Positions 1-5,692 of a stretch of 5,732 nt of DNA are shown piece after piece. The notes below the pieces were generated by a model. The model was not told the DNA's origin, searched no databases, and saw nothing but the letters and a program-made list of their open reading frames with translations. Position numbers and translations under genes: made by a program. Source of the stretch: an uncultured Eubacteriales bacterium (lineage in GTDB: Bacteria; Bacillota; Clostridia; Oscillospirales; CAG-382). Every line of letters starts with the position of its first letter. The first letter of the stretch is position 1. The stretch is from contig CAKSOW010000060.1 in NCBI GenBank assembly GCA_934479825.1, forward strand, positions 1 through 5,732, given 5' to 3'.

Positions 1-1
1 G

Positions 2-157
2 ACTCTTATTGCTATCACAAATCTTCCACCGAGAGCTATGATGGGCATTGACTCTTGCGGTATGCTCCTCAGTGCTGTTCACGAAGAAGAAGGCGAAGAA
101 AAGCTCCATCTTCTGATGGTTGATGACCACATTCCGGCAGGCGCAAAGCTCTATTAA
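2..157 (+). CDS. C-terminal end of a methionyl-tRNA synthetase-type tRNA-binding domain (5' truncated by window edge)
   Basis: Frame 2 is open from the left edge to a TAA at 155-157 and gives 51 residues. They include NLPPRAMMGIDSCGMLLSA, an acidic turn (HEEEGEEK), and a tail ending in IPAGAKLY. This pattern, N-L-x-P-R-x-M-G-I-x-S-x-G-M-L followed by a D-x-x-x-P-x-G-A strand, is the end of the EMAP-II/MetRS C-terminal OB-fold that binds tRNA. In the family this domain is either the C-terminal dimerising and tRNA-binding part of methionyl-tRNA synthetase (metG) or a free-standing tRNA-binding protein. The missing upstream part would decide, and I favour the synthetase. It acts in the cytoplasm in translation. 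The gene is followed by a non-coding stretch and a strong terminator at 304-339, so it looks like the last gene of its transcript. Confidence 0.8.
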   Translation, partial: TLIAITNLPPRAMMGIDSCGMLLSAVHEEEGEEKLHLLMVDDHIPAGAKLY

Positions 158-159
158 GA

Positions 160-301
160 TGATGTAAAGATGTACCGTTTTACCAAATAGACGGAACGTA
201 CTTCATTTGATAAAAAACTAAAAAAACAGCGATTTACATCAAACCTTCATTCTTTGATGCTAAAATCGGTGCGGGCAAGAAAAAATCGCATAATCGGTAC
301 A
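160..301 (+). other. Non-coding stretch with nested inverted repeats: possible structured 3' UTR or small RNA
   Basis: No convincing gene lies here. Three nested stems can be drawn: UGUACCG 171-177 with 295-301, GCGAUUU 229-235 with 283-289, and CAUCAAA 237-243 with 253-259. A competing 9-bp stem pairs 160-168 with 233-241 and would break the second and third stems. The outer stem ends 2 nt before the terminator hairpin at 304. It could be a processed 3' UTR RNA, a small RNA ending at that terminator, or chance pairing in AT-rich DNA. No known RNA family was recognised and no convincing internal promoter was seen. Confidence 0.3.
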
Positions 302-303
302 GT

Positions 304-339
304 AAATGGGCAATTCCAATCGGAATTGCCCATTTTTTT
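304..339 (+). terminator. Rho-independent terminator, perfect 14-bp stem
   Basis: Positions 304-317 pair perfectly with 322-335 around an AATC loop, and a run of seven T (333-339) follows. It ends the transcript coming from the tRNA-binding-domain gene. Read on the other strand, the same hairpin is followed by TTTACT, so it may also stop weakly any read-through from the leftward AraC gene, which has no closer terminator. Confidence 0.9.
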
Positions 340-441
340 AATTAAATTGAAATACAAATCGGGATTGACCGTGCTCTTTGAGCGAGAGAGACTTTGGGTT
401 CAAAGGGCAAGAAAGCGAGCATGAGAATATGGCAGCTTTGT
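340..441. other. Intergenic spacer between terminator and the AraC gene's 3' end
   Basis: No gene is seen. The only structure is a 9-bp stem pairing 373-381 with 400-408. It includes one G-U pair as plus-strand RNA, which becomes a mismatch on the minus strand. No T-run follows on either side, so it does not look like a terminator. A GGGTTCAAA string at 396-404 resembles a tRNA T-loop, but no cloverleaf can be drawn around it. Confidence 0.4.
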
Positions 442-1311
442 TTATTCCGATAGCTGTTGCCACTTTTCGCGATATCTGGCAGGGGTCAGGCCGAATTTTC
501 GTGTAAAAGCGTTATAAAACCAAGAAACATTCTGAAAGCCGCACTCAAAACATACATCCGTTGCACTCAGGTTACTGGACAGAAAAAGGCCGGCCGCGTA
601 CGAAAGCCGCAAATCATTGACATATTCCGACGGCGTTACGTCATAGTGCTTTTTCAACGAACGGGAGGCATGTTCCCTGGTCACGCCGCACAGCTCGAAA
701 AAACGTTGTTTTCCGCCGATGAAATTCTTGGGGCTATGCATTTTTTCATAGGCGTTTTCCAGCCAGAACGGCACATCGTTTTTGGCATCGCCGGTACGGA
801 GATCGGAAAAGAATGTGGAAAAAACATAGACAAGCAGCGCGCGCATTTTCATTTTCCGTTTCGCCTTATCCATAAAATTGACGGTGTTCAATTCGGCAAG
901 CTTCATATGAAGGTTACGCGTCTCTTTTTCCGCCAGCTTCACAACAGGCGGCAAAGGACATTCCAGCAAATGCGCTGCCGGAAATCCCTCGCCGAGATAG
1001 TCAAACAGTTTCTCCAACGTGTTTTCCGAAAAAGCAAGATTGATGAATTCAAAAGAGCCGTCATAGTTCATATAATCATGTTCATCATCTTTACGGACAA
1101 ATATCAGATATCCCGGTAAAATCGGCAGACTTTTCCCGTTGACAAAATGCGTTGCCCGTCCGCCAAGCGTTAAAAAGATTTCATAATAATCATGACAATG
1201 CGGAACAAACCGTTCCGTCTGGTTCTTTACATGGCGGCAGCGGCATTCCGCACCGTTATCAAGATGATATTCGGCAAGCAGGCGTTTTACCATGGATAAC
1301 ACTTCTTTCAT
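442..1311 (-). CDS. AraC-family transcriptional regulator with N-terminal cupin-like sensor domain
   Basis: The product has 289 residues, the usual size for a two-domain AraC regulator. Residues about 36-80 (PHCHDYYEIF, a G-rich turn, then LPILPGYLIFV and a DDEHDY segment) match the AraC-type cupin barrel that binds a small ligand, usually a sugar. The C-terminal DNA-binding domain carries helix-turn-helix 1 around 203-230 (FFELCGVTREHASRSLKKHY). Helix-turn-helix 2 lies around 250-281, with the classic GF-xxx-S-x-F and GLTPARYR ends. It is cytoplasmic and probably an activator. It diverges from the GH38 gene across a 152-bp gap, so control of that gene is the natural inference. The start is uncertain. 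Met1 at 1311 has no Shine-Dalgarno sequence, while Met7 at 1293 has AAAGAAG 8 nt upstream and may be the true start. The ligand cannot be read from the sequence. Confidence 0.93.
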   Translation of the reverse strand: MKEVLSMVKRLLAEYHLDNGAECRCRHVKNQTERFVPHCHDYYEIFLTLGGRATHFVNGKSLPILPGYLIFVRKDDEHDYMNYDGSFEFINLAFSENTLEKLFDYLGEGFPAAHLLECPLPPVVKLAEKETRNLHMKLAELNTVNFMDKAKRKMKMRALLVYVFSTFFSDLRTGDAKNDVPFWLENAYEKMHSPKNFIGGKQRFFELCGVTREHASRSLKKHYDVTPSEYVNDLRLSYAAGLFLSSNLSATDVCFECGFQNVSWFYNAFTRKFGLTPARYREKWQQLSE

Positions 1312-1352
1312 GAAAATTCGGATTTAAGCCGTTTCGTGCATGGGATAATATC

Positions 1353-1381
1353 ATAATACCATAAAAAGAATATCACGTCAA
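1353..1381 (-). promoter_or_regulatory. Predicted sigma-A promoter of the AraC-family gene
   Basis: On the minus strand, -35 TTGACG (1376-1381) and -10 TATTAT (1353-1358) are separated by exactly 17 nt. A TG at the extended -10 position (ATGGTATTAT) strengthens it. Transcription would start near 1346, leaving a leader of 35 nt to Met1 or 53 nt to Met7. Confidence 0.75.
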
Positions 1382-1382
1382 C

Positions 1383-1422
1383 ATATTGCAAAAAAAGAGC
1401 AAATGTTGTAAGATAGCAATAT
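1383..1422. promoter_or_regulatory. Candidate regulator-binding repeats in the divergent promoter region
   Basis: ATATTGC (1383-1389) and GCAATAT (1416-1422) form a perfect 7-bp inverted repeat with arms 26 bp apart, flanking the proposed mannosidase promoter. Within it, TTGCAA (1386) and TTGTAA (1406) form a near direct repeat with a 20-bp period, about two helical turns. Such spacing suits the two half-sites of an AraC-family dimer. The DNA is AT-rich, so chance repeats are possible. Confidence 0.35.
1386..1414 (+). promoter_or_regulatory. Possible promoter of the alpha-mannosidase gene
   Basis: TTGCAA (1386-1391) and TAAGAT (1409-1414) are 17 nt apart, and each matches consensus at 4 of 6 positions. 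That is a weak promoter, as expected for one needing an activator. Its -35 lies 4 bp from the -35 of the divergent AraC-gene promoter, so the two would compete for polymerase. An alternative is an extended -10 (TGGTATACA, 1431-1439) without a -35. That would leave only a very short leader before the AGGAGG at 1451. Confidence 0.4.
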
Positions 1423-1428
1423 AAAATG

Positions 1429-1441
1429 TTTGGTATACAAA
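1429..1441. promoter_or_regulatory. Near-palindrome TTTGGTATACAAA in the mannosidase 5' leader
   Basis: The site is centred on the palindrome GTATAC and has one mismatched pair (1432/1439). It sits between the proposed transcription start and the ribosome binding site, a position suited to a repressor. It resembles GntR-family operators of the UxuR type, whose known core is TTGGTATACCAA. No GntR gene is present in the window, so this is only a candidate. Confidence 0.25.
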
Positions 1442-1450
1442 AAAACATAC

Positions 1451-1456
1451 AGGAGG
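1451..1456 (+). promoter_or_regulatory. Ribosome binding site AGGAGG of the alpha-mannosidase
   Basis: A perfect AGGAGG lies 7 nt before the ATG at 1464 and fixes the start of the 1001-residue protein. Confidence 0.9.
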
Positions 1457-1463
1457 TTTTCCT

Positions 1464-4400
1464 ATGACTTTTATTGAAGAAAAAATTCGCATTGCCTGCG
1501 AAAAATTAAAAGAATTCACAGAAATCGGCTGGCAAAAGATTGAAAACGTAGAAATGGTTCGCTGCGGTTACAAAACCGAAAACCGTCCGCCCCAAGAAGG
1601 CTTTGTACCGGTTGTAAACGGCGCGCCTATGGAATTTGCGGCAGACGAGCATGCATGGTTCCGTTTTTCGGTTGAGATTCCGCCTATAAAAGCCAACGAA
1701 AGCATGTATTTACGTTTAACGACAAGCCGTGAGGGAAGTTGGGACGCGACCAATCCCCAAGGCATGGTATTTATCGACGGAAAGAGTTGCTTGCAAGGGC
1801 TTGACACCAACCATACAGAAATCGAACTGACGCCCAGCAAAAAGAATATCAGCATTTATTTTTATGCCGGTATGAGCAACGCTGTTCTGTTCCCCTGCTT
1901 TGCCCTTGTCACCAAGAATAACGATGCCGAAAAGCTGTACTACGACCTTGGTGTTGCCTTTGCCGCCATGAAGTTGCTCGACAAGAATTCCTCGACGTAT
2001 GCCGCCGTGTGCAGTGTGCTTGACCGCGCATGCATGTTACTCGACTTTCGCGGTTTACGTTCGCCGGAATTCTACGAGAGCGTCAAAGCGGCTGACGCGT
2101 TTATGGAAGAGGAGTATTTCGACAAGCTCTGCGGTAAAGCACCCGCAGCGGACGGCACAATCTCCCTCATCGGTCACACGCATATCGACGTTGCATGGCT
2201 GTGGACCCTCGCCCAGACCGAGGAAAAAGCCGAACGCTCTTTCTCAACGGTCATCCGATTAATGGAAAAATATCCGGACTATATTTTCATGTCCAGTCAA
2301 CCGCAGCTATATGCCTACGTCAAGCAAAACGATCCGGAACTGTATGAGAAAATCAAGACGCGTATCAAACAAGGCCGCTTCGAGCCGGAGGGCGCGATGT
2401 GGTTAGAATCCGACACGAATCTCGTCAGCGGTGAAAGCTTGATCCGTCAGATCCTTTACGGAAAGAAATTCATGGAAGAGGAATTCGGCGCGGAAAATCA
2501 CATTTTATGGCTGCCCGACGTGTTCGGTTACAGCGCAGCCCTGCCGCAGATTCTGAAAAAATGCGGTGTGAACACTTTCTTCACGACAAAGATCTCCTGG
2601 TGTGAAACCGATACGTTTCCGCACGACAACTTCGTCTGGGAGGGTATTGACGGCAGTGAAGTATTTGCCGTTTTGTCTGACAGCTACGTCAAACGCCTTG
2701 ACCCGGCCATGATCGTCGATTCCATGAAAAAGCACGTAGATAAGAAATATTCCTCCACGCACCTTTCCACCTTTGGGTTCGGCGACGGCGGCGGCGGTCC
2801 GACCGCACATATGCTCGAAAACTATGAACGTCTCAAAAAAGGTCTGCCGGGACTTCCCAAAGTCACCATGAAAAGATCGGCTGATACGCTTGCCGAGATC
2901 CACGAGCAATTCCAAAAGAACACCAAAGAACTTCGCTTTACACCCAAATGGGTCGGTGAGCTGTATCTCGAAATGCATCGCGGTACGTACACCACACAGG
3001 CGGCAAACAAAAAGAACAACCGCAAATGCGAATATCTCTATCAGGATGCCGAAAGCGCCGCAGCATGTGCCAAGCTTCTTACAAATGCCGCTTATCCCGT
3101 GGAAAAGCTCTCGGACGGCTGGCACACCATTTTGAAAAACCAATTCCACGATATTATTCCCGGCTCGTCCATCACTCAGGTTTATGAGGACAGCGCACGC
3201 GAATATGCCGCGCTTCTTACCGAAGGAAAAAATATGCTTGACGCTTCCCTTTCGGCTCTTGCCAAGAATATCCAAACCGACGGCGGCGTGTTCGTATACA
3301 ACCCTGCCCCATTTGAGACAAGCGGTTATGTGACATGCGGTGGCAAGGAAATCTACGCCGCAAACATTCCGGCGCACGGCTATGCCGTTGTGCCGAATCA
3401 AGTGGCCGAATGCACAGCGATCCACACGGATGAAAAAGCGCTTGAAAACGACCATGTCCGCGTGAAATTTGATGAAAACATGCACATCGTTTCAGTATAC
3501 GACAAGGCCGAAAAGCGCGAGTTGATTCCGGACGGCGCGAAAGCCAATGTTTTAGAGGTTTATGAGGATTATCCGCGTTCCTACGACGCATGGGAAATCA
3601 CGGAATACTACAAACAGAAAAAGTGGATCATCGACGGTGTTTCATCGGTCGAAACAGTTAAAACGGCCGGCAAGAGCGGCGTGAAGATCACACGGAACTA
3701 CCGTAACTCAATGATCTCGCAGTTTATTTACCTTACACCGGCAAGCAAGCTTATCGGCTTTGAGACCGCGATCGACTGGCACGAGGATCATGTGCTCCTC
3801 AAAGCGGCTTTTCCGCTTGACATCCGCACGGACGCTGCCAAATACGAAATTCAGTTCGGCCATGTTTCCCGTCCCACCCACCGCAACACATCGTGGGATC
3901 AGGCAAAATTTGAAGTCTGTGCACACAAGTGGGCCGACCTTTCGGAATCCGATTACGGCGCGGCGCTTCTCAACGATTGCAAATACGGGTATAGCTGTGA
4001 AGAAAATGTGTTGAAGCTATCCTTGCTCAAAGCGCCGACTTATCCTTCCCCGGTAGCCGACCGCGGACATCACAGTTTTACCTATGCGCTCTATCCGCAT
4101 ACCGGTTCCGTGGAGCTTTCCGACACGGTAAAGACCGCTTATTTGCTCAACAAGCCCATGACCGCCTTTGAGATTTCGGCAAACACGTCCGGTACACTTC
4201 CGAATCGTTTCACGCCGGTCATTTCAAGCGCCGAATCGGCTGTCATCGATACTTTCAAACGTGCCGAGGACGGAAACGGGTATATTGTCCGTCTGTACGA
4301 CAGCGCCAACCACAAGACATCTGTTACGCTGGATTTCGGCTTTGATGTGAAAATGGCTTATCTCTGCGATATGCTTGAAAACAACGAATCCGAGCTTAAA

Positions 4401-4469
4401 GTCATCGACGGCAAAGTAACTTTTCCGCTTACCAATTTTGAAATCAAGACAATTCGTGTGATTGGATAA
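1464..4469 (+). CDS. Alpha-mannosidase, glycoside hydrolase family 38
   Basis: This 1001-residue protein is predicted to hydrolyse terminal alpha-mannosidic bonds of oligosaccharides. Residues 1 to about 225 form an ancillary N-terminal region with a beta-rich WDATNPQGMVFIDG stretch near 93-106, as in long Ams1-type enzymes. The catalytic domain begins with GHTHIDVAWLW. By analogy with known GH38 structures, H240 and D242 are metal (Zn) ligands, with D352 of WLPDVFGY as nucleophile and H562 of QFHDIIPGSSI as the last metal ligand. D441 in the GDGGGGP loop is a candidate acid/base. ELYLEMHRGTYTTQ (about 499-512) marks the helical middle domain. The rest, about 600-1001, is the beta-sandwich C-terminal region. 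No signal peptide is seen, so the enzyme acts in the cytoplasm on imported glycans. The gene is monocistronic, diverges from an AraC regulator, and ends at a strong terminator. Linkage specificity and substrate (N-glycan, mannan or other) cannot be read from the sequence. Confidence 0.97.
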   Translation: MTFIEEKIRIACEKLKEFTEIGWQKIENVEMVRCGYKTENRPPQEGFVPVVNGAPMEFAADEHAWFRFSVEIPPIKANESMYLRLTTSREGSWDATNPQGMVFIDGKSCLQGLDTNHTEIELTPSKKNISIYFYAGMSNAVLFPCFALVTKNNDAEKLYYDLGVAFAAMKLLDKNSSTYAAVCSVLDRACMLLDFRGLRSPEFYESVKAADAFMEEEYFDKLCGKAPAADGTISLIGHTHIDVAWLWTLAQTEEKAERSFSTVIRLMEKYPDYIFMSSQPQLYAYVKQNDPELYEKIKTRIKQGRFEPEGAMWLESDTNLVSGESLIRQILYGKKFMEEEFGAENHILWLPDVFGYSAALPQILKKCGVNTFFTTKISWCETDTFPHDNFVWEGIDGSEVFAVLSDSYVKRLDPAMIVDSMKKHVDKKYSSTHLSTFGFGDGGGGPTAHMLENYERLKKGLPGLPKVTMKRSADTLAEIHEQFQKNTKELRFTPKWVGELYLEMHRGTYTTQAANKKNNRKCEYLYQDAESAAACAKLLTNAAYPVEKLSDGWHTILKNQFHDIIPGSSITQVYEDSAREYAALLTEGKNMLDASLSALAKNIQTDGGVFVYNPAPFETSGYVTCGGKEIYAANIPAHGYAVVPNQVAECTAIHTDEKALENDHVRVKFDENMHIVSVYDKAEKRELIPDGAKANVLEVYEDYPRSYDAWEITEYYKQKKWIIDGVSSVETVKTAGKSGVKITRNYRNSMISQFIYLTPASKLIGFETAIDWHEDHVLLKAAFPLDIRTDAAKYEIQFGHVSRPTHRNTSWDQAKFEVCAHKWADLSESDYGAALLNDCKYGYSCEENVLKLSLLKAPTYPSPVADRGHHSFTYALYPHTGSVELSDTVKTAYLLNKPMTAFEISANTSGTLPNRFTPVISSAESAVIDTFKRAEDGNGYIVRLYDSANHKTSVTLDFGFDVKMAYLCDMLENNESELKVIDGKVTFPLTNFEIKTIRVIG

Positions 4470-4472
4470 GCA

Positions 4473-4521
4473 AACTTCCCATTCTTGACGATTCACACCG
4501 GCAAGAATGGGAAGTTCTTTT
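4473..4521 (+). terminator. Rho-independent terminator of the alpha-mannosidase gene, perfect 15-bp stem
   Basis: Positions 4473-4487 pair perfectly with 4502-4516 around a 14-nt loop, then TTCTTTT follows. It begins 3 nt after the mannosidase stop codon. On the opposite strand no T-run follows, so it is mainly a rightward terminator. Confidence 0.92.
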
Positions 4522-4532
4522 ATGAAACCCAT

Positions 4533-4572
4533 AAAGAAAACCGCCGCTGCATTTCACTGCACACGGCGGTTT
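4533..4572 (-). terminator. Rho-independent terminator of the XRE-type gene, probably bidirectional
   Basis: Positions 4538-4546 pair with 4564-4572 (AAACCGCCG with CGGCGGTTT). An inner TGCA/TGCA stem (4548-4551 with 4558-4561) is separated by small bulges. On the minus strand the hairpin is followed by TTTTCTTT (4533-4540), and it overlaps the gene's stop codon at 4571-4573. On the plus strand TTTATTTTTT follows, so it can also back up the mannosidase terminator. Confidence 0.85.
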
Positions 4573-4870
4573 ATTTTTTACACGATTGATCAAATTCCGC
4601 AATGATCCTGCGGACGGCATCGACCTGTGTTTCGCTTAATTTAGCCACATCAAGCGTTTTACTTTTTTCTACTCCAAGCAAATAATCGGTCGTTACCTTG
4701 AAATAATCTGCCATGCGAATCAATACATCAAAGGCAGGATAGCCCATACCGTTCTCATATTTGCTTATGACCGCTTTGGACAAGCCTAACTGAAAGCCCA
4801 ATTCTTTCTGTGTCAGATTATGGCTTTTACGCAGTTGTTTCAACACTGTTCCGAAATCACAGACGTTCAC
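4571..4870 (-). CDS. XRE-family helix-turn-helix transcriptional regulator
   Basis: This 99-residue protein has a Cro/CI-type DNA-binding domain at about residues 6-66. LTQKELGFQLGLSKAVISKYENG (19-41) is the classic helix-turn-helix, followed by YPAFDVLIRMADYFKVTTDYLLG, the usual end of the HTH_3 fold. A short tail of about 33 residues with a predicted amphipathic helix (SETQVDAVRRIIAEF) may mediate dimerisation. The start codon is GTG, supported by AAAGGCGG (4878-4885) 7 nt upstream. It is cytoplasmic. Such small regulators often repress their own promoter, and a palindrome lies over the upstream region at 4886-4910. It converges on the mannosidase and diverges from the membrane-protein gene, which is a possible second target. 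No phage, toxin or mobile-element gene accompanies it in the window. Confidence 0.92.
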   Translation of the reverse strand: MNVCDFGTVLKQLRKSHNLTQKELGFQLGLSKAVISKYENGMGYPAFDVLIRMADYFKVTTDYLLGVEKSKTLDVAKLSETQVDAVRRIIAEFDQSCKK

Positions 4871-4885
4871 GATACCACCGCCTTT

Positions 4886-4910
4886 ATGTTATTATAATAT
4901 TATATAACAT
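4886..4910. promoter_or_regulatory. Palindromic candidate operator and -10 region upstream of the XRE gene
   Basis: ATGTTAT (4886-4892) and ATAACAT (4904-4910) are perfect inverted 7-bp arms around an 11-bp AT centre. The centre contains a second palindrome (TATAATATTATA, 4893-4904). On the minus strand, two overlapping candidate -10 boxes TATAAT (4899-4904 and 4891-4896) lie inside the palindrome, although no good -35 was found. A dimer bound here would block the XRE gene's own promoter, which fits autorepression. Confidence 0.5.
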
Positions 4911-4948
4911 ATTCGGTGCACGATTCATAGATTTATGTTTCTTAAATA

Positions 4949-4977
4949 TTGACTTATCTGTTTTTATATGGTATACT
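4949..4977 (+). promoter_or_regulatory. Strong sigma-A promoter of the membrane-protein gene
   Basis: TTGACT (4949-4954) and TATACT (4972-4977) each match consensus at 5 of 6 positions. They are 17 nt apart, with an extended TGG before the -10. Transcription would start near 4984. The -10 lies in an imperfect palindrome (4965-4982, centred on GTATAC, one mismatched pair) that could serve as an operator. Confidence 0.8.
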
Positions 4978-4983
4978 ATATAC

Positions 4984-5193
4984 AAGCAGAATGGATGATC
5001 TTGGTTTTATACTCCTGTTCCGACCCGAATATCTTCTTTGAAAGTTATTAAAAAAATCAAGCGGTTTATTTCATCAATGTGTGATAAAATAAAAATGCAT
5101 ATAGCTTGTCCCTCACCCGTAACAGTTGCATGGACAAGTATAAAGACTCAATACAGGCAACCGGCTATCCCACCCAAGGAGGACACAAACATA
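4984..5193 (+). other. Long 5' leader with two hairpins upstream of the membrane-protein gene
   Basis: From the predicted transcription start to the chosen ATG is about 210 nt. Hairpin A pairs 5065-5076 with 5082-5093 (11 pairs, one C-A mismatch, 5-nt loop). Hairpin B pairs CUUGUCC 5105-5111 with GGACAAG 5132-5138 (20-nt loop). Neither is followed by a T-run. I looked for cyclic-di-GMP riboswitch signatures and found none. The frame of the downstream gene stays open back to a TTG at 5038, so part of this could be coding. That start has no Shine-Dalgarno sequence. Confidence 0.4.
5176..5182 (+). promoter_or_regulatory. Ribosome binding site AAGGAGG that sets the membrane-protein start
   Basis: AAGGAGG lies 11 nt before ATG 5194. 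It is the only strong Shine-Dalgarno sequence in this reading frame. It places the start directly before the first membrane helix and argues against the in-frame TTG at 5038. Confidence 0.8.
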
Positions 5194-5673
5194 ATGGATA
5201 TGTTTACGGTGACATTTTCCATAACCGTGTTTATTCTGTTCATCACGGTCATGGATGTATTAACTAACCGGCTTATATCGGAAAGGAATAAGTGGGAGGT
5301 CTTTTCTGTATGCATATTTATTTTTATTTCGGCATTATGCGAATATATCGGCAAAGAAATCAACGGGGCTCCCAAAGAATTCATCGGAATTCACTGTGCG
5401 GCAAAAGTCATTGAATTCTGTATTTCTCCCTGTATTGGCATTGCCGCGGCCAAGGCATTCGGATTATTTGAAAGAGCAAAGGAGTTTATCTGTTTATTGG
5501 CAGTCCACGCTGTGTTTGAGATCATTGCCATGACCCAAGGTTTGGTTTTCAGGATAGATGCTGAAAACATCTATCACCGTGAGCGTTTCTATTTCATCTA
5601 CGTCGCCGCATTTTTCCTTTCCATGGCATACTGTTATGTCTGCATTTTCCGCGGACTTGAATTTACAATGTAA
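5194..5673 (+). CDS. Five-helix membrane protein resembling the sensor half of GGDEF (diguanylate cyclase) proteins, without the GGDEF domain
   Basis: From the ATG with a good Shine-Dalgarno sequence the product has 159 residues. Hydrophobic segments lie at about 4-23, 35-53, 68-90, 97-118 and 133-152. The order and motifs are an N-terminal helix, LCEYIGKEINGAP, KVIEFCISPCIGIAAAKAF, VHAVFEIIAM, and DAENIYHRERFYFIYV. To me these resemble the membrane sensor region of clostridial GGDEF proteins, in which a further helix and a cytoplasmic GGDEF domain follow. Here a TAA comes right after the fifth helix and no GGDEF sequence is seen, so it is either a stand-alone sensor or a truncated remnant. 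A promoter for a new transcript begins 19 nt after the stop. It is read from its own strong promoter, diverges from the XRE gene, and has a long leader. The family assignment rests on pattern memory and is moderate. An in-frame start at TTG 5038 would give 211 residues. Confidence 0.7.
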   Translation: MDMFTVTFSITVFILFITVMDVLTNRLISERNKWEVFSVCIFIFISALCEYIGKEINGAPKEFIGIHCAAKVIEFCISPCIGIAAAKAFGLFERAKEFICLLAVHAVFEIIAMTQGLVFRIDAENIYHRERFYFIYVAAFFLSMAYCYVCIFRGLEFTM

Positions 5674-5692
5674 GTGCAAGCAAAAAAAAGGA

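Noticed and set aside
396..404. GGGTTCAAA resembling a tRNA T-loop
   Set aside because: No matching T-stem, anticodon arm or acceptor stem could be built around it.
373..408. 9-bp hairpin as terminator of the AraC gene
   Set aside because: On the minus strand one pair becomes a mismatch and no T-run follows, so it does not fit a Rho-independent terminator.
457..1119. Plus-strand open frame of 220 codons opposite the AraC gene
   Set aside because: It mirrors the coding frame of a clear AraC regulator. The product is a basic, low-sense sequence with no domain, and no ribosome binding site was seen.
2505..3485. Minus-strand open frame of 326 codons inside the mannosidase gene
   Set aside because: It lies wholly opposite the strongly supported GH38 coding frame, including its catalytic motifs. 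The translation shows no recognisable domain, so it is a shadow of the real gene.
4810..4998. Plus-strand open frame of 62 codons across the XRE start and its upstream region
   Set aside because: It overlaps the XRE coding region antisense and runs through both promoter regions and the palindrome. There is no Shine-Dalgarno sequence or family resemblance.
4991..5041. A 16-codon leader peptide (ATG 4991 to TGA 5041)
   Set aside because: It has no ribosome binding site and starts only about 7 nt from the predicted transcription start. There is no run of regulatory codons, so it is probably chance.
5038..5193. TTG start giving a 52-residue N-terminal extension of the membrane protein
   Set aside because: There is no Shine-Dalgarno sequence at the TTG. 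A strong AAGGAGG precedes ATG 5194, and the family pattern begins at the first membrane helix. The open frame keeps this as a minor alternative.
4984..5193. Cyclic-di-GMP riboswitch before the GGDEF-like sensor gene
   Set aside because: It was a tempting idea given the gene, but the conserved core sequences of the class I riboswitch are absent and no class II fold was apparent.
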